DNA of 64,000 nucleotides from Chelydra serpentina. Lineage: Eukaryota > Chordata > Testudines > Chelydridae. Below are positions 37,088 to 50,346 of this stretch, in pieces (position 1 is the first letter of the stretch; each line of letters starts with the position of its first letter). The notes below the pieces were generated by a model, which made no database searches, was not told where the DNA came from, and saw nothing but the letters and a program-made list of their open reading frames with translations. The position numbers and the translations under genes are program-made. The stretch is taken from assembly GCA_037349315.1 (NCBI GenBank), contig JBAIAC010000018.1:12462001-12526000 (forward strand), in the 5' to 3' direction.

Positions 37088-39560
37088 CACATAGAGAGAG
37101 AGAACTTTTTTTTAAAGATATCTAACTCATGCTACATGAGTCAATGACCTATTTGGTATCATGTTATGCTAAAAGGCACTGGTAAAAATGGATGTCATAG
37201 TAATATTAGATTCAATCTTAGTGAAATTAAGATTTATGAACTGGGACCTTTCTCCTGACAGCCTGAAGTTGAGGACAGAACTTTAAGATTGTGGAAAGGC
37301 AGAGCCAGTGCAGTATTGGGCTCTACGGCAAGGGAGGGAGGAAAATTCTGGAAGTTTTCAAGAAGGGAACCCAAATATTAGAAGCTAACCCCTTTCTAGT
37401 GCGTCAGAAGCTCTGACTCAATTCTTGACAAGATTCCAGTGATTTAATAACAGATGCCTCTTGGTATGTTCTGCGAACGCAACTTGTAAACAGAAAACAA
37501 AAGCATGCATGCTAGATGTCTTACTGTTAAGAGAAAAGGAGCAAGGCATACAAGTACAAGCTATACATATGATAAACTTACCTGAAGGTTTTTCAGAGAC
37601 CGAGGCCCATTTCATCACTCCTTTGGGAGTTCAGTATGATGCCTAAACACATTATATGGGCCCTATTGTGTCTTCATTTACACGAGAACAAACCCATTAA
37701 ACTGAAGGATGTTTTCTGGGTATAATTTAGAACAGACTTTGGCCACTGAAGTTTAAAAGTCTATAAAGATGCATTCTTTCTTCTTTTTCTTGCAGTTGAC
37801 TCAGTTGCACCTTTACTTTATATTTAGTAATCTCCAGAAAAGTGAGAAATGCTTTGCTGTCTCCTCTTCTTTTCTATAGAGAATGAGAGACACTCCATTC
37901 TATTTTTCATACTGTACTTGGAGAGATTTCATTTTTAAACACCTCAACCACCAGAGCAGCTGGCGAGTAGCTCAGCAAGACACTGAGGAAATAGTCATAC
38001 AATCTGTAGCTATAAAGTCTCTCTGGGTAACCTGGTAGAAGTATATATTTTGTGCAGTGGCTAAGCCTATGAGTAGATAATGTGATCACAGGTGTTGTAT
38101 GATGCCAAGTAACATGTTGCTGTTCAGAGTATATGGAAATTGAAATGAAATGGGCTGGAATCTGCCCTCAGCTATAGCCTATTGGTGTTGCGTGGGTGTT
38201 ATTGAGGGCAGAACTTGGCACCACGCATAGCAGTGAAGAACAACACTTACGTGGAATGGCTTTTGAACTTTTAAATCCCTCTCTTTATTTTCTTCGGACA
38301 CAAGATTTCGGTTGTGTGGCCGTAGAACTGTTAATGTTTGAGTCCCTGCAATAATTACATGAATCCGATTAGCAAATAAAAGGTGCTCTGCAAACACGTG
38401 CCGGGAAGCTGAGAGCAGATGCTGAAGGCAACTGAGGGGACAATGTGGAGAGTGGGTCTCATGACTCATACTGGCAAACTGTGAACAATGACAATGTTGG
38501 ATAGGGCTCGACAAACATCTTTGTCATCTGTAGGTCATAACAAATATACCAGTTATTAATCAGTGCTCCTGACGTTGTCTGTTTTCCTGTTAATGTATCA
38601 TGTCAGCCGTAAAGGTCTTCACCAAAATGAGAAGGCAACAACTCTATGCTTAGTGCTTTTTGCAACAGCTCTCTTTTTATTGGAAAGAACACAGGCTTTT
38701 CTAGATTTGTTGTTAAATATTATTACTACTGATTTGGGGCTAGCTTGTGATATCCTTATGCACACTGTAGTACTTTATTCCTTGAATTGTTCCGTTGATT
38801 TCAAGGGATGTTCAAAGATCAAGGTTCTACTTAGGGTAAAGTTATCATAATCTGGCCCTAAATGTTTTAAAATAACTTTGTAAGGCAGTTTATTTGAATC
38901 CTGGGTTGGTGGACAAACCCACCAAATCAATGAACGTCCCTGCCCCCTCAAGGGAGGGAAGGGCCACAGAGCCCAGAACTCCATAGATTATTGGGAACAA
39001 GCAATAAAAAAAACAGGGAGACCAAAACAAGGGTTTATTCAGTCCCTGGACCAAATCTTCTGAACTGGGGGAGGAGGAGGATGTTATATACTTTATACTG
39101 TACATTATAAAGTTATATCACCATTTACAAAAAATTAATGGTTTTAGGCCCTGAATCCTTGTGGGTAGGGAAGCATCTACTCAGATTGCAGGACTAGGGC
39201 CTAGTTACCAGTTGGTAACTCATCTCTCTCTGTTTCATAGATCTTAGTGAATACATGTAAACTTTCACCTGTACAGGAAAAGCAGTTTCAGCAATACAGG
39301 CATTGTGCTCCTTGGTACCACAGTCAGAATGTATACCCAGTGTCAGGTTTCTAGAGGAGATTTAATTCCCAGCACAGTAGACTATCATTTACCTGCATCA
39401 CTCATATTTTTGAAAGAGCTGCAGTACATATGCTACTGCAATCATTTGCTTATATTTAGTAACTTTCCGCTAGCCATGCTAATTAAACAGTTCACCTTCA
39501 TAATGCACGATAGGACATTTAATGGGAATCTTGAAAATACTCAACGTATATTTTCCACAG

Positions 39561-39632
39561 GGGTCTTATCCAAAGCTCATTGAAGTCAGCTGAAAGACTC
39601 CCACTGACTTCAGTGGGCATTGCATCAGGCTT
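39561..39632. mobile_element. Small palindromic MITE-like element
   Basis: GTCTTATCCAAAGCTCATTG is mirrored by CAGTGGGCATTGCATCAGGC around GACTCCCACTGACTTC. Confidence 0.55.
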
Positions 39633-40141
39633 ATTATGCATAAATACTATCTATGTGGATTAAAATTTGGAGCATCTTTGAAAATGAGGTATGAACAAGA
39701 AGTAACCAGGAAATATTGGAAACTAATATCACATCTCTCATGGGGCCTGGAAGGTGCCAAGTGCTCTCAACTCACATTGACTTCAAGGATAACATTTCTT
39801 GTCTAAAGGAGCTTTGAATGGTGTTTTACTAGGGACAGGTCAGTTAGGCTGATAGATTCTTCTATCTTAGCTTTCCTCATCAGTATTTTGTTTGGTGAGG
39901 AGTAGCAGGCATTAGTGTTGTGTCCAGGCTTATGTCAAGATTTTCAGAAGTGGCCAGTGATTTTGGGTTCCTCAGATTTTGGGTGTCTAGCTTGAAACAC
40001 TTTTAAAAAGGCCTGATTTTCAGAAAGTGCTGCGCTCTTTCAAAAAAAGTGGCAAAAATAGATTTACCTTGGGAAAAGGCAAGCTAATAATAATAAACTT
40101 AACAATGCATTCAGTAACCGAGAAATATGGGAAGTAATGAT

Positions 40142-40566
40142 TAGAACTGGGTGAAAATTTTCAGACAATTTTTTTTGCAGAAAAATGCAGATTCAGGTTG
40201 ACTGAAACATTTAGTGAATTCTTGCTGAATTTGCCAAATTGTTTTGGTAAAAAAAACCCAAAAAACCTTTAAAAAAAAAATTGACACAATTAGTTTGTGT
40301 TTTTGAAATGAAGCATTTCGATTCAGAATAACTTTTTGTTTTAGAATGGTAGTTCAATTTTATTTTAAAAATAAACTCTCAAAAATAAACCCGCATTTCA
40401 GGTTGAATGAAATGGTTTTTTGTTTGACCCAAAACAATTTTTTAAAAACCATTTTTGGCTGGTCAAAAAATTTGAAAAAAAATCATTTCATGTTGCCCTG
40501 AAATTATTTTTAAAAAATTTTCAGTTCATCCAGTGAACCAAAAAGTTGATTACTTGCACAGCTCTA
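40142..40566. mobile_element. AT-rich MITE (TAGAACTGGGTGAAAATTTT ends)
   Basis: The ends TAGAACTGG and ACAGCTCTA are imperfect inverted repeats around about 425 bp dominated by A and T runs, with AAAATTTTCAG/CTGAAATT blocks in both orientations. No clear duplication. Confidence 0.55.
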
Positions 40567-41014
40567 GTAGAGATGCATCAAAATTGGATGTTTGACTCAG
40601 AACACCTGTAAGGGCTCTTTATCTGACTCCCTGGATGCTAACTTGCCCTTACAGTTTATTTTCCTGATCCATCCCCAAATTGAAAAAAGCCTGTTTGCCA
40701 GTTGTGGCCCAGACACGGCCATGCTCTTGAGATTTGGGTCCAAGATTGAAAAAGTCTAATGAGTACAGTTTCTCTCTGTGAGATTTCTGCCATTTTCAGT
40801 GGATAGCCCTTAAAAGCAGCTTGAGAGATTTTGCACCATTGAGACACAGCCCAAAACCTGATTCCGTTTCACACCCAAACCAAAGCCTAAATTCACTCTG
40901 CTTTCAGATCCAAACACCACCTCCTTGGCCCAACTCCACTGAAAAAGTCCAGGGATCAATAATCTCTGTATCATACTTACATGGGTCCTGTTATCACAGT
41001 ATATCAGAACCTCC

Positions 41015-41245
41015 CAATCTTTAATATATTTATCCTCACAACACTCCTGTGAGGTAGGGCAGTGCTATTATATCCCAATTTTACAGATGGGGGCCTGAGG
41101 CACACAGAGACTTAGTGACTTTCCTACGATCACACAAATAGTCTATGGCAGAGCAGTATAATATATGCGTGTAGTATAAATGCAATTAAACCTGGGTCTC
41201 CCTGGTTCCAGGCTAGTACCCTAACCACCGGGCCATCCTTCCTTC
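41015..41245 (-). mobile_element. MIR-like SINE
   Basis: ATCCTCACAACACTCCTGTG, AGGTAGGGCAGTG, ATTTTACAGATGGGGGCCTG and AACCTGGGTCTCCCTGGTTC occur in the order of a reverse-oriented MIR. Confidence 0.8.
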
Positions 41246-43261
41246 TGGGAGCAATGGACAGGTGATATACATGTTTGCAATGATTATTATAGCAAAATCA
41301 GGATTCCTGTAAGTGTGCTAGATGCTTTACTGAGCAAATGAAAAAGATATAAGCTCCTTGGGGCAAGAATCACCAGGGTATTGTTCATGTCTCTTAGGTT
41401 GGCCACAAGTACTTTATTGCTGTGGGTGCTGTAGTAGATGCAGTCTAGATGTAAAGTTAGCAGAACTATCAAGCATATCTCAGCTCACTGTGTTATTGCA
41501 TGTATTTGGAATAGCATTGGCCATATGGTGTATCTGTCAAGAGAAGCTGGTTCAGGGTCCACATGTCAGAGGAAGGTTAAGAAGCTGACTCTTGGGGTCT
41601 TTTTACCAATGCCCAGTACAAATATTAGCCTTGATACTCCACTGCCTCTGAGCTCATGTGTAGGGGGGGTGAACGTTAGGGAGCTCATTATGGCTCCCTG
41701 ATTCTAGGTTGGCAGAGTCCAGCATGAGTTAAAGAATCTTCCGTGACTTATGCCAATAGGGTTCCTAATGGAGCTGTGGAGGATCGGCAAATTGCCTGTT
41801 TCTTTCCCTTAACCAAATGACCTCCTCTGCTTTGCCAGTGCCTTCTCCTCCCATGCTGAGTGGAGGGCAACTTGTGTAGCTTTATGCCAGTGGGGAGTCT
41901 CCCTTCCGCTGGAGATTTCTCCACCGGTCTGAATGGCACACAGTAACCCAAGTAGACTGAGAATCTGGCCTATAGTCTTTTACAGATGGACAAGCAGCAC
42001 GCTTGTTTGTTTTGCTTAATTAACTCATCAGAATTGATTTTGACACCTGCTCCTTAGATTCCACCAGCCTAAGACTCAAGAGGTCTGTGTTACAGTCTCC
42101 GACTGGTATGCCAGTCTCTGCTGCTACTTCATAGTAGTGCAATTTCTTTTTTCATTTCTTGCTCTCCTTAGGCCTTTAAACAGTACAATTTTAGCATAAG
42201 AGGTCACCATGGGGATTTTGTTCATCCTTCAAATGAATTTTATGTTGGTGCTTGTTGATAAAATTGTGGTGGTGACGAGATATAATGGGCTGAATTAATC
42301 TCCGGTGGAACTCCACAGGAGCCAAACTTCAGTGAGGTCGCATTTGTAAGTAAATGAAGGCAGACTCTGACTCACAGCCTTCACACACACACACACACTG
42401 CTTCTCTGCATCCCTGCCAAGCATGCTAATGCTTCACCTTCTCTGAGCAGAGCATTTCTCAGGACTCTCAATAAACTGGAATATTTGTGTGTAAGGGCAT
42501 TGAGGACTGCCAGCACCACGATGACATGATTCATCGTTTTCACTGATTCTCAAGGCATTCTCTGCATAAAGAAGTCTTTGAGTACAGAGCAGCCCCTCAT
42601 TCTTCTATGTAGAGCTGCCTGTCAGAGCACTGCAGACAGCCTTTGTGTTCACTAAGCCGATTTCTTTCACAGGGAAAAGTTCTCATTAGTTGTTGCTGGG
42701 ATACAGAAAGCAGCTCCGGCAGGATGTCAGCTGCACTTCCCTTTGGCACAAGTAGTGCAGGTGAAGGAGAATACTTGTGTTGCACCTGGTAGGCCGTTTT
42801 AGGATCAGTTTCTCCCAGAGTTGAAGAAATAACCTCTTTACTTCTTAAACTTTGCACACAGAGGAGCGACCATATTCAGTATTGAGCTATTGTCTATTGT
42901 TACTGCAATACACTGAGAATGCACACAGAGACCCAGTACAGTCAGTAGTACCCCTGTGTCTTCATCTTTGCCATTGTAATGAACGTTCTCTGATAGCAGA
43001 AGTGGGTTATTAATATGCCTCTGATTTTATATTCGACAATTATTCTTCAACTATAGCATGCTTTCCGTTAAGGTGCTTGTTCACTCATCAGGGGGTGTGT
43101 GTGGAATTTTCTTTTTCATGTGAACTTTGGTGGCGATGAAAGGTGCCAGATTGACAGCCATAAATACTGAAATTCCCTGTCTGTCCACAAAACAATATAA
43201 GAGAGGCAGTGTAAGTTCCCTCACCCTGACCAGCCAGTGTGTGCCCTTGCCTGGAGGAACT

Positions 43262-43640
43262 ATTTCTTAGATTCATCGAGTTTAAGGCCAGGAGGTACCA
43301 GTAGATCATCTAGTCTGGCCTCCTATATCACACAGGCCATAACATTCCACCCAGTTACCCCTGTTTTGAGCCCAACAACTTGTGTTTGACTAAAGTACAT
43401 CTTCCAGAAAGGCATTCAGTCTGGATATGAAGACAGCAGCAGATAAAGAATCCAGCACTTCCCATGATAGTGGTTAATCACGCTCTCTGTTAAAAAATTG
43501 TGCCTAATTTCTAATTTTAATTTGTCTGCCTTCACCTTCCAGCTGTTGGTTCTTCTTATCCTTTCTTTGCTAAAGCTAAATGGTCCTGTAGCCCATTAGC
43601 AGTCCCTCAAATGATCCAGTCCCTGCAGATGGGAGTTACA
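43262..43640 (-). mobile_element. CR1-related fragment
   Basis: The minus-strand CR1 3' region begins at the 3' end with a TTTAAGGCCAGGAGGTACCA-like block and AGATCATCTAGTCTGGCCTC. It continues to a degraded block with CTTCCAGCTGTTGGTTCTTC. The similarity is partial and no open frame remains. Confidence 0.65.
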
Positions 43641-44757
43641 AGAGTCGGTCTCATTAATACTAATGAGAGTGACACACACCTACACCTCCCATCCCCCTCT
43701 AGTGCTCCTGTGAGAGAATACACCACTAAAAGTCGATTCCTTGAAGAACAAGAGAATAAGTTCCATCCATAGTGCTGGGACGAGTCATCAATTATATTGT
43801 ATACATGACGGCTGGTCATGTCTGACGGAAACACTGGTTTCTGGGAGGGGACATTAGTTACCAATTTTTTTGGTTGTTGTCTTACCCATTGCTCACAGGT
43901 GCTTTTGACTGGTACTTAATTTGCTCTGTCTGGTATATGATGTAGTTTGGCTCTTGACCCTCTAGACTGAAAGTGTCCAGTTAAGTGGTCACTCTGATAA
44001 GACAAATTACCGCATGATTCAGAGGGGTTTGGAATAGATATTTGATTACTCACCAAGAATTTAAAATCAGCTTTTTGCTCTGTATTCTCAGACTCATACA
44101 AAGTTTGTTTTTGTTTTTTTTTACATTGTGGTAGTGTGGCATTTTATTCAATGTCAAACAACATTATCTTTAATGACTAAAGGCTTGTGTTTGCTCTGTA
44201 TATTTGATGGGAAATAATATTGAAATTCACTGTAGCTTAGCTTGTAAACATTCCTCTTTGAAACGCTTTCTCTCCTTTTATTCTCTCTGCATCAACTCCT
44301 TAGCCAATCTCAGGGCCTCAGGCAATGTGAGATTGCAGGGTGTGCCCCCCTCATACCCTCGTTCTCCTTTGGAATACACGGATTACTCTCTCTTTGCCAA
44401 CAAACAGGCACACATTTTCCATGGCAATTGGTGGCACAGCCTCAAAAAAGCTATGACTGGCTGCTGGCCACTTGCAGGGTGATTTACTTCACCCAGGAAA
44501 GGAAAGGTTGCAGCAGAACAAACAGGAGTTGCTGCTTGGATCATCAAGCTTGGACAACTGAAAATGCATTGCATGCAGCCTTTATCCACCCCTCTTGCTG
44601 CTCTGTGGGGCCCAGCTGGGTAGAGCTTGGTAATACAGGACAGTTGTCATATTCTTGATCCCTGTGTGGCACAGAGTAGTACAATAAACCTATCTGAGCT
44701 AATGTATCCCTCCTTGCTTCTCTTTTAAATAGAGACAGGTAATTAAATCACAATAAG

Positions 44758-45463
44758 TGAAAAGTACTTCATTTAGGAAGGAAAAATCAAATGCACCACT
44801 ACAAGATCGGGAATAACTGGCTCTGTGGTAGCACTGCTGAAAGGGATCTGGTGATTATGGTGGAGCTCAAATTGAATATGAGGCAACAACGTGATGCAGT
44901 TGTGAAAAAAGCAAATATTCTGGGATGTGTCATATGTAATACAAGGGAGGTAATTGTCCTGCTTTTCTCGGTACTGATGAGGCTTCAGCTGGAATACTGT
45001 GTCTGATTCGGGGTGCAAACTTTAGAAAAGATGTGGATAAATTGGAAAGAGTCCAGAGGAGAGCAACAGAAATAATAATAGATTTAGGAAGTCTGGCCTA
45101 TAAGGAAAGGTTAAAAAAACTGGGCCTGTTTAGTCCTGAGAGAAGACTGAGGGTTGACCTGTTAACAGTCTTCAAATGTGTAAAAAGGACAATAATTGTT
45201 CCCCGTGTCCGTTGAAGGTAGGACAAGTAGTATTGGACTTAATCTGCAGCAAGGGAAATTTAGGTCAGATATTAGGAAAAACTTTCTAACCACAAGGGTA
45301 ATTAAGCTCTGGAATAGGTTTCCCAGGGGGTTGTAGAATCCCCATCACTGGAGGTTGGACAAACACCTGTCAGGGATGGTCTATTTGGTCCTGACAGCAC
45401 GGCAGGGCTGGACTTGATGACCTCTCGAGATCCCTTCCAGCCCTACCTTTCTATGATTCTATA
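44758..45463 (+). mobile_element. CR1 LINE 3' fragment
   Basis: About 700 bp of CR1 on the plus strand. It covers the end of the RT ORF (AERDLVIMVELKLNMRQQRD, LQLEYCV, LERVQRRATEIIIDLG, then LAYKERLKKLGLFSPERRLR after small interruptions) and the 3' UTR, ending in CTTTCTATGATTCTATAA, the typical CR1 tail. It has several stops and is inactive. Confidence 0.9.
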
Positions 45464-45507
45464 ATTTGATCCTCCCAAATGGCAATTCTGCTGGCACTCA
45501 AATTAAA

Positions 45508-45595
45508 GGCCCAAATCCTGCAGCCTTTATTCATTTGAAACTCTCACTACATTGATGAGTGTTTTGACTGACAAAGGCCTGCAGGATTTAGTCCC
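45508..45595. mobile_element. Small palindromic MITE-like element
   Basis: GGCCCAAATCCTGCAGCCTT is inverted relative to GGCCTGCAGGATTTAGTCC, with ACATTGATGAGTG in the middle. It lies just after the CR1 tail. Confidence 0.65.
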
Positions 45596-47824
45596 AAGCA
45601 TCCTAGATGCAGCTTCCTAATAGCTATAACTATCCTAAGAATCTGCTTAGCAACATGTTGGAAGAAAACTTTTGTTGAGGTTGCTCTTTTGCCTAACTCA
45701 TTTCAATGCATGTATGCCTTGAAGGGACAATGAATCTGCTTGACCTGGCCTAACACTGTGAAGTTTAGGGGACATTCAGTGTAGCATTTTGCAGAGTTCA
45801 ATGTGGTAGGCTAATAACCTTCATGTAGAGGTTTAGGAAGAAGGAAAGGAAGGCTTTCTTTGCAAAGAATGCATATTGAAGTAAATGATATACAAAAGGA
45901 CAACGTGGTAGGAATCTGTCTCAAAAGACTACTATCAAAATCAATCATTTAACAGGATGTTTCAAAAGATAATTTTTAGAAAAATTGAGGCGAGGGGCTT
46001 GATATATAATTATTATTACTACGCTTTCTGAGGAAGTAGCTGTCTAGCTAGAGACGTATGAAGTCCCCACTTCGGTAGCGTGCGAGGACCTCGCAAACAG
46101 TAATGAACTTATCCCCACAACAAACCCAGGGTCTAGGAAAGTTATTGCTCCCATTTTGCAGTTGGGAACTTAAGGAACCAAACAGCAATACTTCCATTGT
46201 ATAAAGACGGTATAGAGCCAAAGTAGCAGTTCTGTGCTCCTTCCACCCAGCCCCTAGCGGAGGGGTCCTGTCTGAGGGATGAGTGGCATGGCCAGGGTGA
46301 ATCTTTGCTCTAGCTATCTCCAGTTGCCAGAACAGCATACCTCTGGGTGTAAATTAGAGCAGTCTTTAAATTACTGTAACTATGCTAGGGAGTTAGCAGG
46401 CCTCAGAATCCAGGGGGATCATAAAAGTGGTGTAAAAAAACACCTGTGCCCCATGCCTTCTAGAGCTGTGCTAAGCACGTTTCAAACACAGCTCAGAAGC
46501 TGGATCAAAATTTGCTGTTTATTTTCCTTCAGTGTGCAGCATATTGAGAATGAAATAAGATGGAGCACATTGGCTCATAGTTCCTAGATCTGAATGCCAG
46601 GGCTTAGTAGAGTGTCCCTGGCTCTGGAATTCAGTCCTCCCATTGGTCTGACAAAGTGAGAATCCATTTACCTACAGGGTAAAGTACATTGCTCATCTGT
46701 TTTCTCAGTCTTTTCCCTAAGTGCTTATGGTGATGGCTGGATTATCTTTAGGGCTAATGTCATCCAGCATAATATTATGGATAAAATATATGTAAATTTG
46801 TCCAATGACTGATGGGCAGATTTCATGAATTCGAAATAAAAAAAAAAAGATGCCACTGATTCTGTCACTAGATTTTGTATTGGTAAAGAGCAGGAGGAAG
46901 TATGGCTTCATGGGTCTCTTTTGTTTTATGGTACATAGTTCCTCTGTGTAGCCAGCTAAACATGTTGGCAATCCGCACGTCAGCTCTGAACAATCTGTAC
47001 ATAACAGCATACCAGTGTGTGAGTCACTGCATATTTGAATAAAAGGCTTATACATGGGTAGAAGGCATTTCTTGTTTTTCTCTACACTGGGCAACTGCAG
47101 AACTTTTGGGGTAGTCTTTATGTTCAGTTATTATTATTTGTCACATATATACCGCTGTAAGGCTCATGCTGTCTAACTCAGGGAAATACAATACACCAAA
47201 TAACAGTTTAATAAACAATAGGTGGAGATATTGGAGCTTTATGCCAGGAGTTTGTTTTAAGGAGAAAGGGAAGTTGCTTGTCACCAGAGAAGTGGGAGGC
47301 AGTTCAAAGCATGGGGGCAGGATGGCATAATAGGTGTGAAGCAGAGATTGAGGGAAGAGAGTTTGAAGGCAGCAAGGGAAAATGAGTTTAGATCTGGGCT
47401 ATGTTTTCAAAAGCCTCAATTCAGCCTTCACTTCTGCACACATTCACTTGTAATCACCCTTTTTGGTGCATTATCCCTTATTCGCACAAGTTATAGAGCT
47501 TACAAATGCAAAATCCAGTTTCACGAAGTCAGTGCTTAGTTTGCACACACAGGGGGGGTTTGTATTTGTCAAGTTTGTTGTTTGTGCACAAAAGTGATAG
47601 TGTGAGAAACCTGTGCACAAAAATGATTTGTGCACACACAGTAGTGCATGTCCCAAGGGAAGCCACATTTCAAAATGTAAACCTGATTTATTTTACCCAC
47701 CGAAGAGCAGCTTTTCCCTCACAGCCCAGCATATAAGAAAAGGATTGGAGCACCTCCTAACATAGTTACCTTATACTGATGGTTCTGATTCGTACATATC
47801 TGAAGCACTGAAAGTTGCTGCCTC

Positions 47825-47977
47825 CAGGGCCGGCTTTAGCAGGTGCGGGACCCCACACGAAGAATGACGGCGGGGCCCCGTACCCTCCGGCCGGACTTGT
47901 CGGAGAAAAAAAAACCCTCCAGCCGGAGTTGTCGGAGCAAAAATGGAATCGGACGAATCGGCTTAAGGCCAGCCCTG
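47825..47977. mobile_element. Short hAT-like MITE
   Basis: 153 bp with ends CAGGGCCGGCTTTAG and CTTAAGGCCAGCCCTG. A perfect 8-bp duplication GCTGCCTC is present at 47817-47824 and 47978-47985. The ends resemble those of the element at 1665, so the two may share a transposase source. Two internal copies of a CCGG-GTTGTCGGAG-like block are visible. Confidence 0.92.
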
Positions 47978-49814
47978 GCTGCCTCTATGGTATCTGCTGT
48001 TGGTGACTTTGTGCTTGAAGACATTGGGGCAGAGGTTACACTCTCTAGTGGCTGAAATGGAATTACTGAGGAAGGGGAATGTAGAAGCCCATAAAAGTGG
48101 AAGTGAGATCACCTGTATTGGATCACTTCCATGTAAGCGAGGCAGTTTATTTGCAATTAAAAAAAGGATAGAAAAAGGAAATGTAACACCTAATATTGAT
48201 CATTTAATGCTAGGTTTGCTCGCCTAATTAATTGGAGAAATTGTTCAAGAACAGCTGAGTTTTGTGAAAAACTTGAATCTTTGTTATGGTGCAAGGATCA
48301 AGGTCAGTTTCTTGAGTTATCTGGAGTGTAAGTGCAATAGCAAACTGTCCGGTTTGGCCAATGTACATGGCAGAGGGGCATTGCTGGCACATGATGGCAT
48401 ATAGCTGTGTCCCTGATTATTGAAAGCACCTTAAATCAAGTGTCTCTACAGTTATAGTGAGATGCATGACTTGGAGTTTTCTTGATCATATTTGAACTAT
48501 AGAAGTATTCACACAGCATTCAGTGAATTCCCAAGCCCTCTTTCAGTTTTCACTGGGCTAAAATTAAAATTTGGGGTGGGTTCTCCAGGCTTTCTCTTGT
48601 TTGGTTGTGGCAAAGTCTTGGTCAGGAATATAGAAGGAAAATCCTCAGCAATCTATGCAGTGACTATAATTCTCTGAACTGTGTTCCTGACTTTTTAGGA
48701 AAAGATGTGTGTTTGAATCGATGTCCTTTTTGTACTTGCAATCAATCACAACCCTTTTTCAAATGCTGTCTTGCTGCATTTTCTGTTTGTTTGTGTACAT
48801 TCATGTACTTACTGTGTTGATAAATCCCCCAAAAGAAGCCTTTAACGGGCTTTTTTCTCCCTCCATAATGGACAGAAAAATAGATTGTTTAACTCCTTTC
48901 CCCATATATACCCCAAATAAAACCTGCTGTTCAGGAATGACCTTGTATTCCAAAAGTCCTTCACTCTTGTAGCTGTTGTGTCAAGCCCCAATAATATATC
49001 ATAAATACATCAAGCATTTTGTTGATTCCTGAAGGCTCTAGATTAATCTGTCAGTTCAAAGTCAGCATTTCTAACTGATTCACTGGTTGCACTGGCCTGG
49101 TGTTTGGTTTGGACTTGTTGCTCTCAGAACTCAAAGGGTCTGAATTTTTTATGCAAGACTCAGCTGAATCCCAAATGTACTAGATCCAGTTTGAAATGGG
49201 AATGCCTTGGCAGGCAGCCATGTTTTATGAAGCCTACTGCAGAAGGGGAGGTTGTGGGGGGAGAATCACACAGAAGTCGGACAGTTGCTAAAATTCATTT
49301 AGCAAATTATAATGTCAACCTCAGAAACAAACAAGAGCAGGGGACAAATACATTTCTTTTGTCTGTGAAGCTACTGAACATTAGTTTAGAATGGAGAGTT
49401 GTTAGTTACAATGGATAGATAGTCATTAGATAGAAGGGGGATTTCCCTGGCTTGTCCCCTACAAATAAATCACTAAACAAACCTGTTGTAGCAACAAAGA
49501 AGCTATATAATATGATTAACAGAATGTTATTCTGTGTGGTCACTCTGAAGCCTAAAATGACAGTTGAGTCAATGTGCAGCAATGAAAATAGCTGCAAGTA
49601 TGGTTTAGACTTCTTTTTGTTCAAAATATCACCAGGTTTCATGGCCTGTTGCTCTCCAATTTTGAAGTTCTCAGCCATTTTGACTTTACAAATACACCTG
49701 TGCAGCGTAGAGAGAGGCATGTATCTATGCCAAGCCAAGAGTCCTCTAGACCATTGTGATATCAGAGGTAACGCAACCAATCACCACTCTTACTCTACAG
49801 CTAGTTTGCATTTC

Positions 49815-50060
49815 AACAACTTCAGCACAACACAACCCACACACAACACAACTGGCACACACAATAACCCCAAATACACACATGCCTTCTCTGCAGCACA
49901 CACCCTTCATTCACCACCTGCAAAAATTCATGCACTCCCAGCACAGCACAATCCACACACAAATCAACAGGACTCTCTCAGCACAACACCCACATTCTCC
50001 CACCCTCACTTATACTTGCCATAAACTTGACTGGCAAAGCCACAGACCCATTCCTAATGA
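49815..50060 (+). repeat. AC-rich degenerate tandem repeat, copy B
   Basis: It shares with copy A (16618-16870) the CAGCACAACACAACCCAC-like units, an ACAATAACCCCAAA block and the 3' flank CCATAAACTTGACTGGCAAAG. It lies about 155 bp before the EGF-like exon at 50215. Confidence 0.75.
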
Positions 50061-50214
50061 TACCATATAGTCATCCGACTCTTTTAATAATGGGAGATTA
50101 AAAATCTGTAGTTAACACATTATAGTATTGATTAGTTGAGTCATATACATGCTTTCTTTTCGTATTTTGTTCTGTTTTGCTTGCTGAATTCTCCTGTATA
50201 TATTTGTATTTCAG

Positions 50215-50346
50215 ATATTGATGAATGCCTTGAAGGTGGTCTAGGTACCTGTGGCCAAACCTGTGTCAATGTTCCAGGGTCCTATCTCTGCACCTGTTTG
50301 CCTGGCTACACTCTGGATAATGACAAGTGGTCCTGTTACGCTGATG
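50215..50346 (+). CDS. EGF: EGF precursor exon: N-terminal calcium-binding EGF-like domain
   Basis: A 132-bp symmetric exon (phase 1-1) with a TTTCAG acceptor and a GTAAGA donor. With the G carried from exon 1 it encodes a complete domain starting DIDEC. The six cysteines are spaced C-x7-C-x3-C-x8-C-x1-C-x12-C, and it has the calcium-type pattern D-x-D-E plus N-V-P-G-S-Y between the third and fourth cysteines. Position and phase place it between the signal-peptide exon and the first YWTD propeller exon. In human EGF, as I recall it, no EGF module occurs there. Skipping this exon also preserves the frame (the split codon stays Asp), so it may be alternatively used. The alternative, a separate small gene, is unlikely because it has no start, no stop and compatible flanking phases. 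Confidence 0.82.

Noticed and set aside
48605..48820. Cysteine-rich open frame that might be another EGF-like exon
   Set aside because: Cysteine spacing does not fit an EGF module and no suitable splice sites or phase are present.
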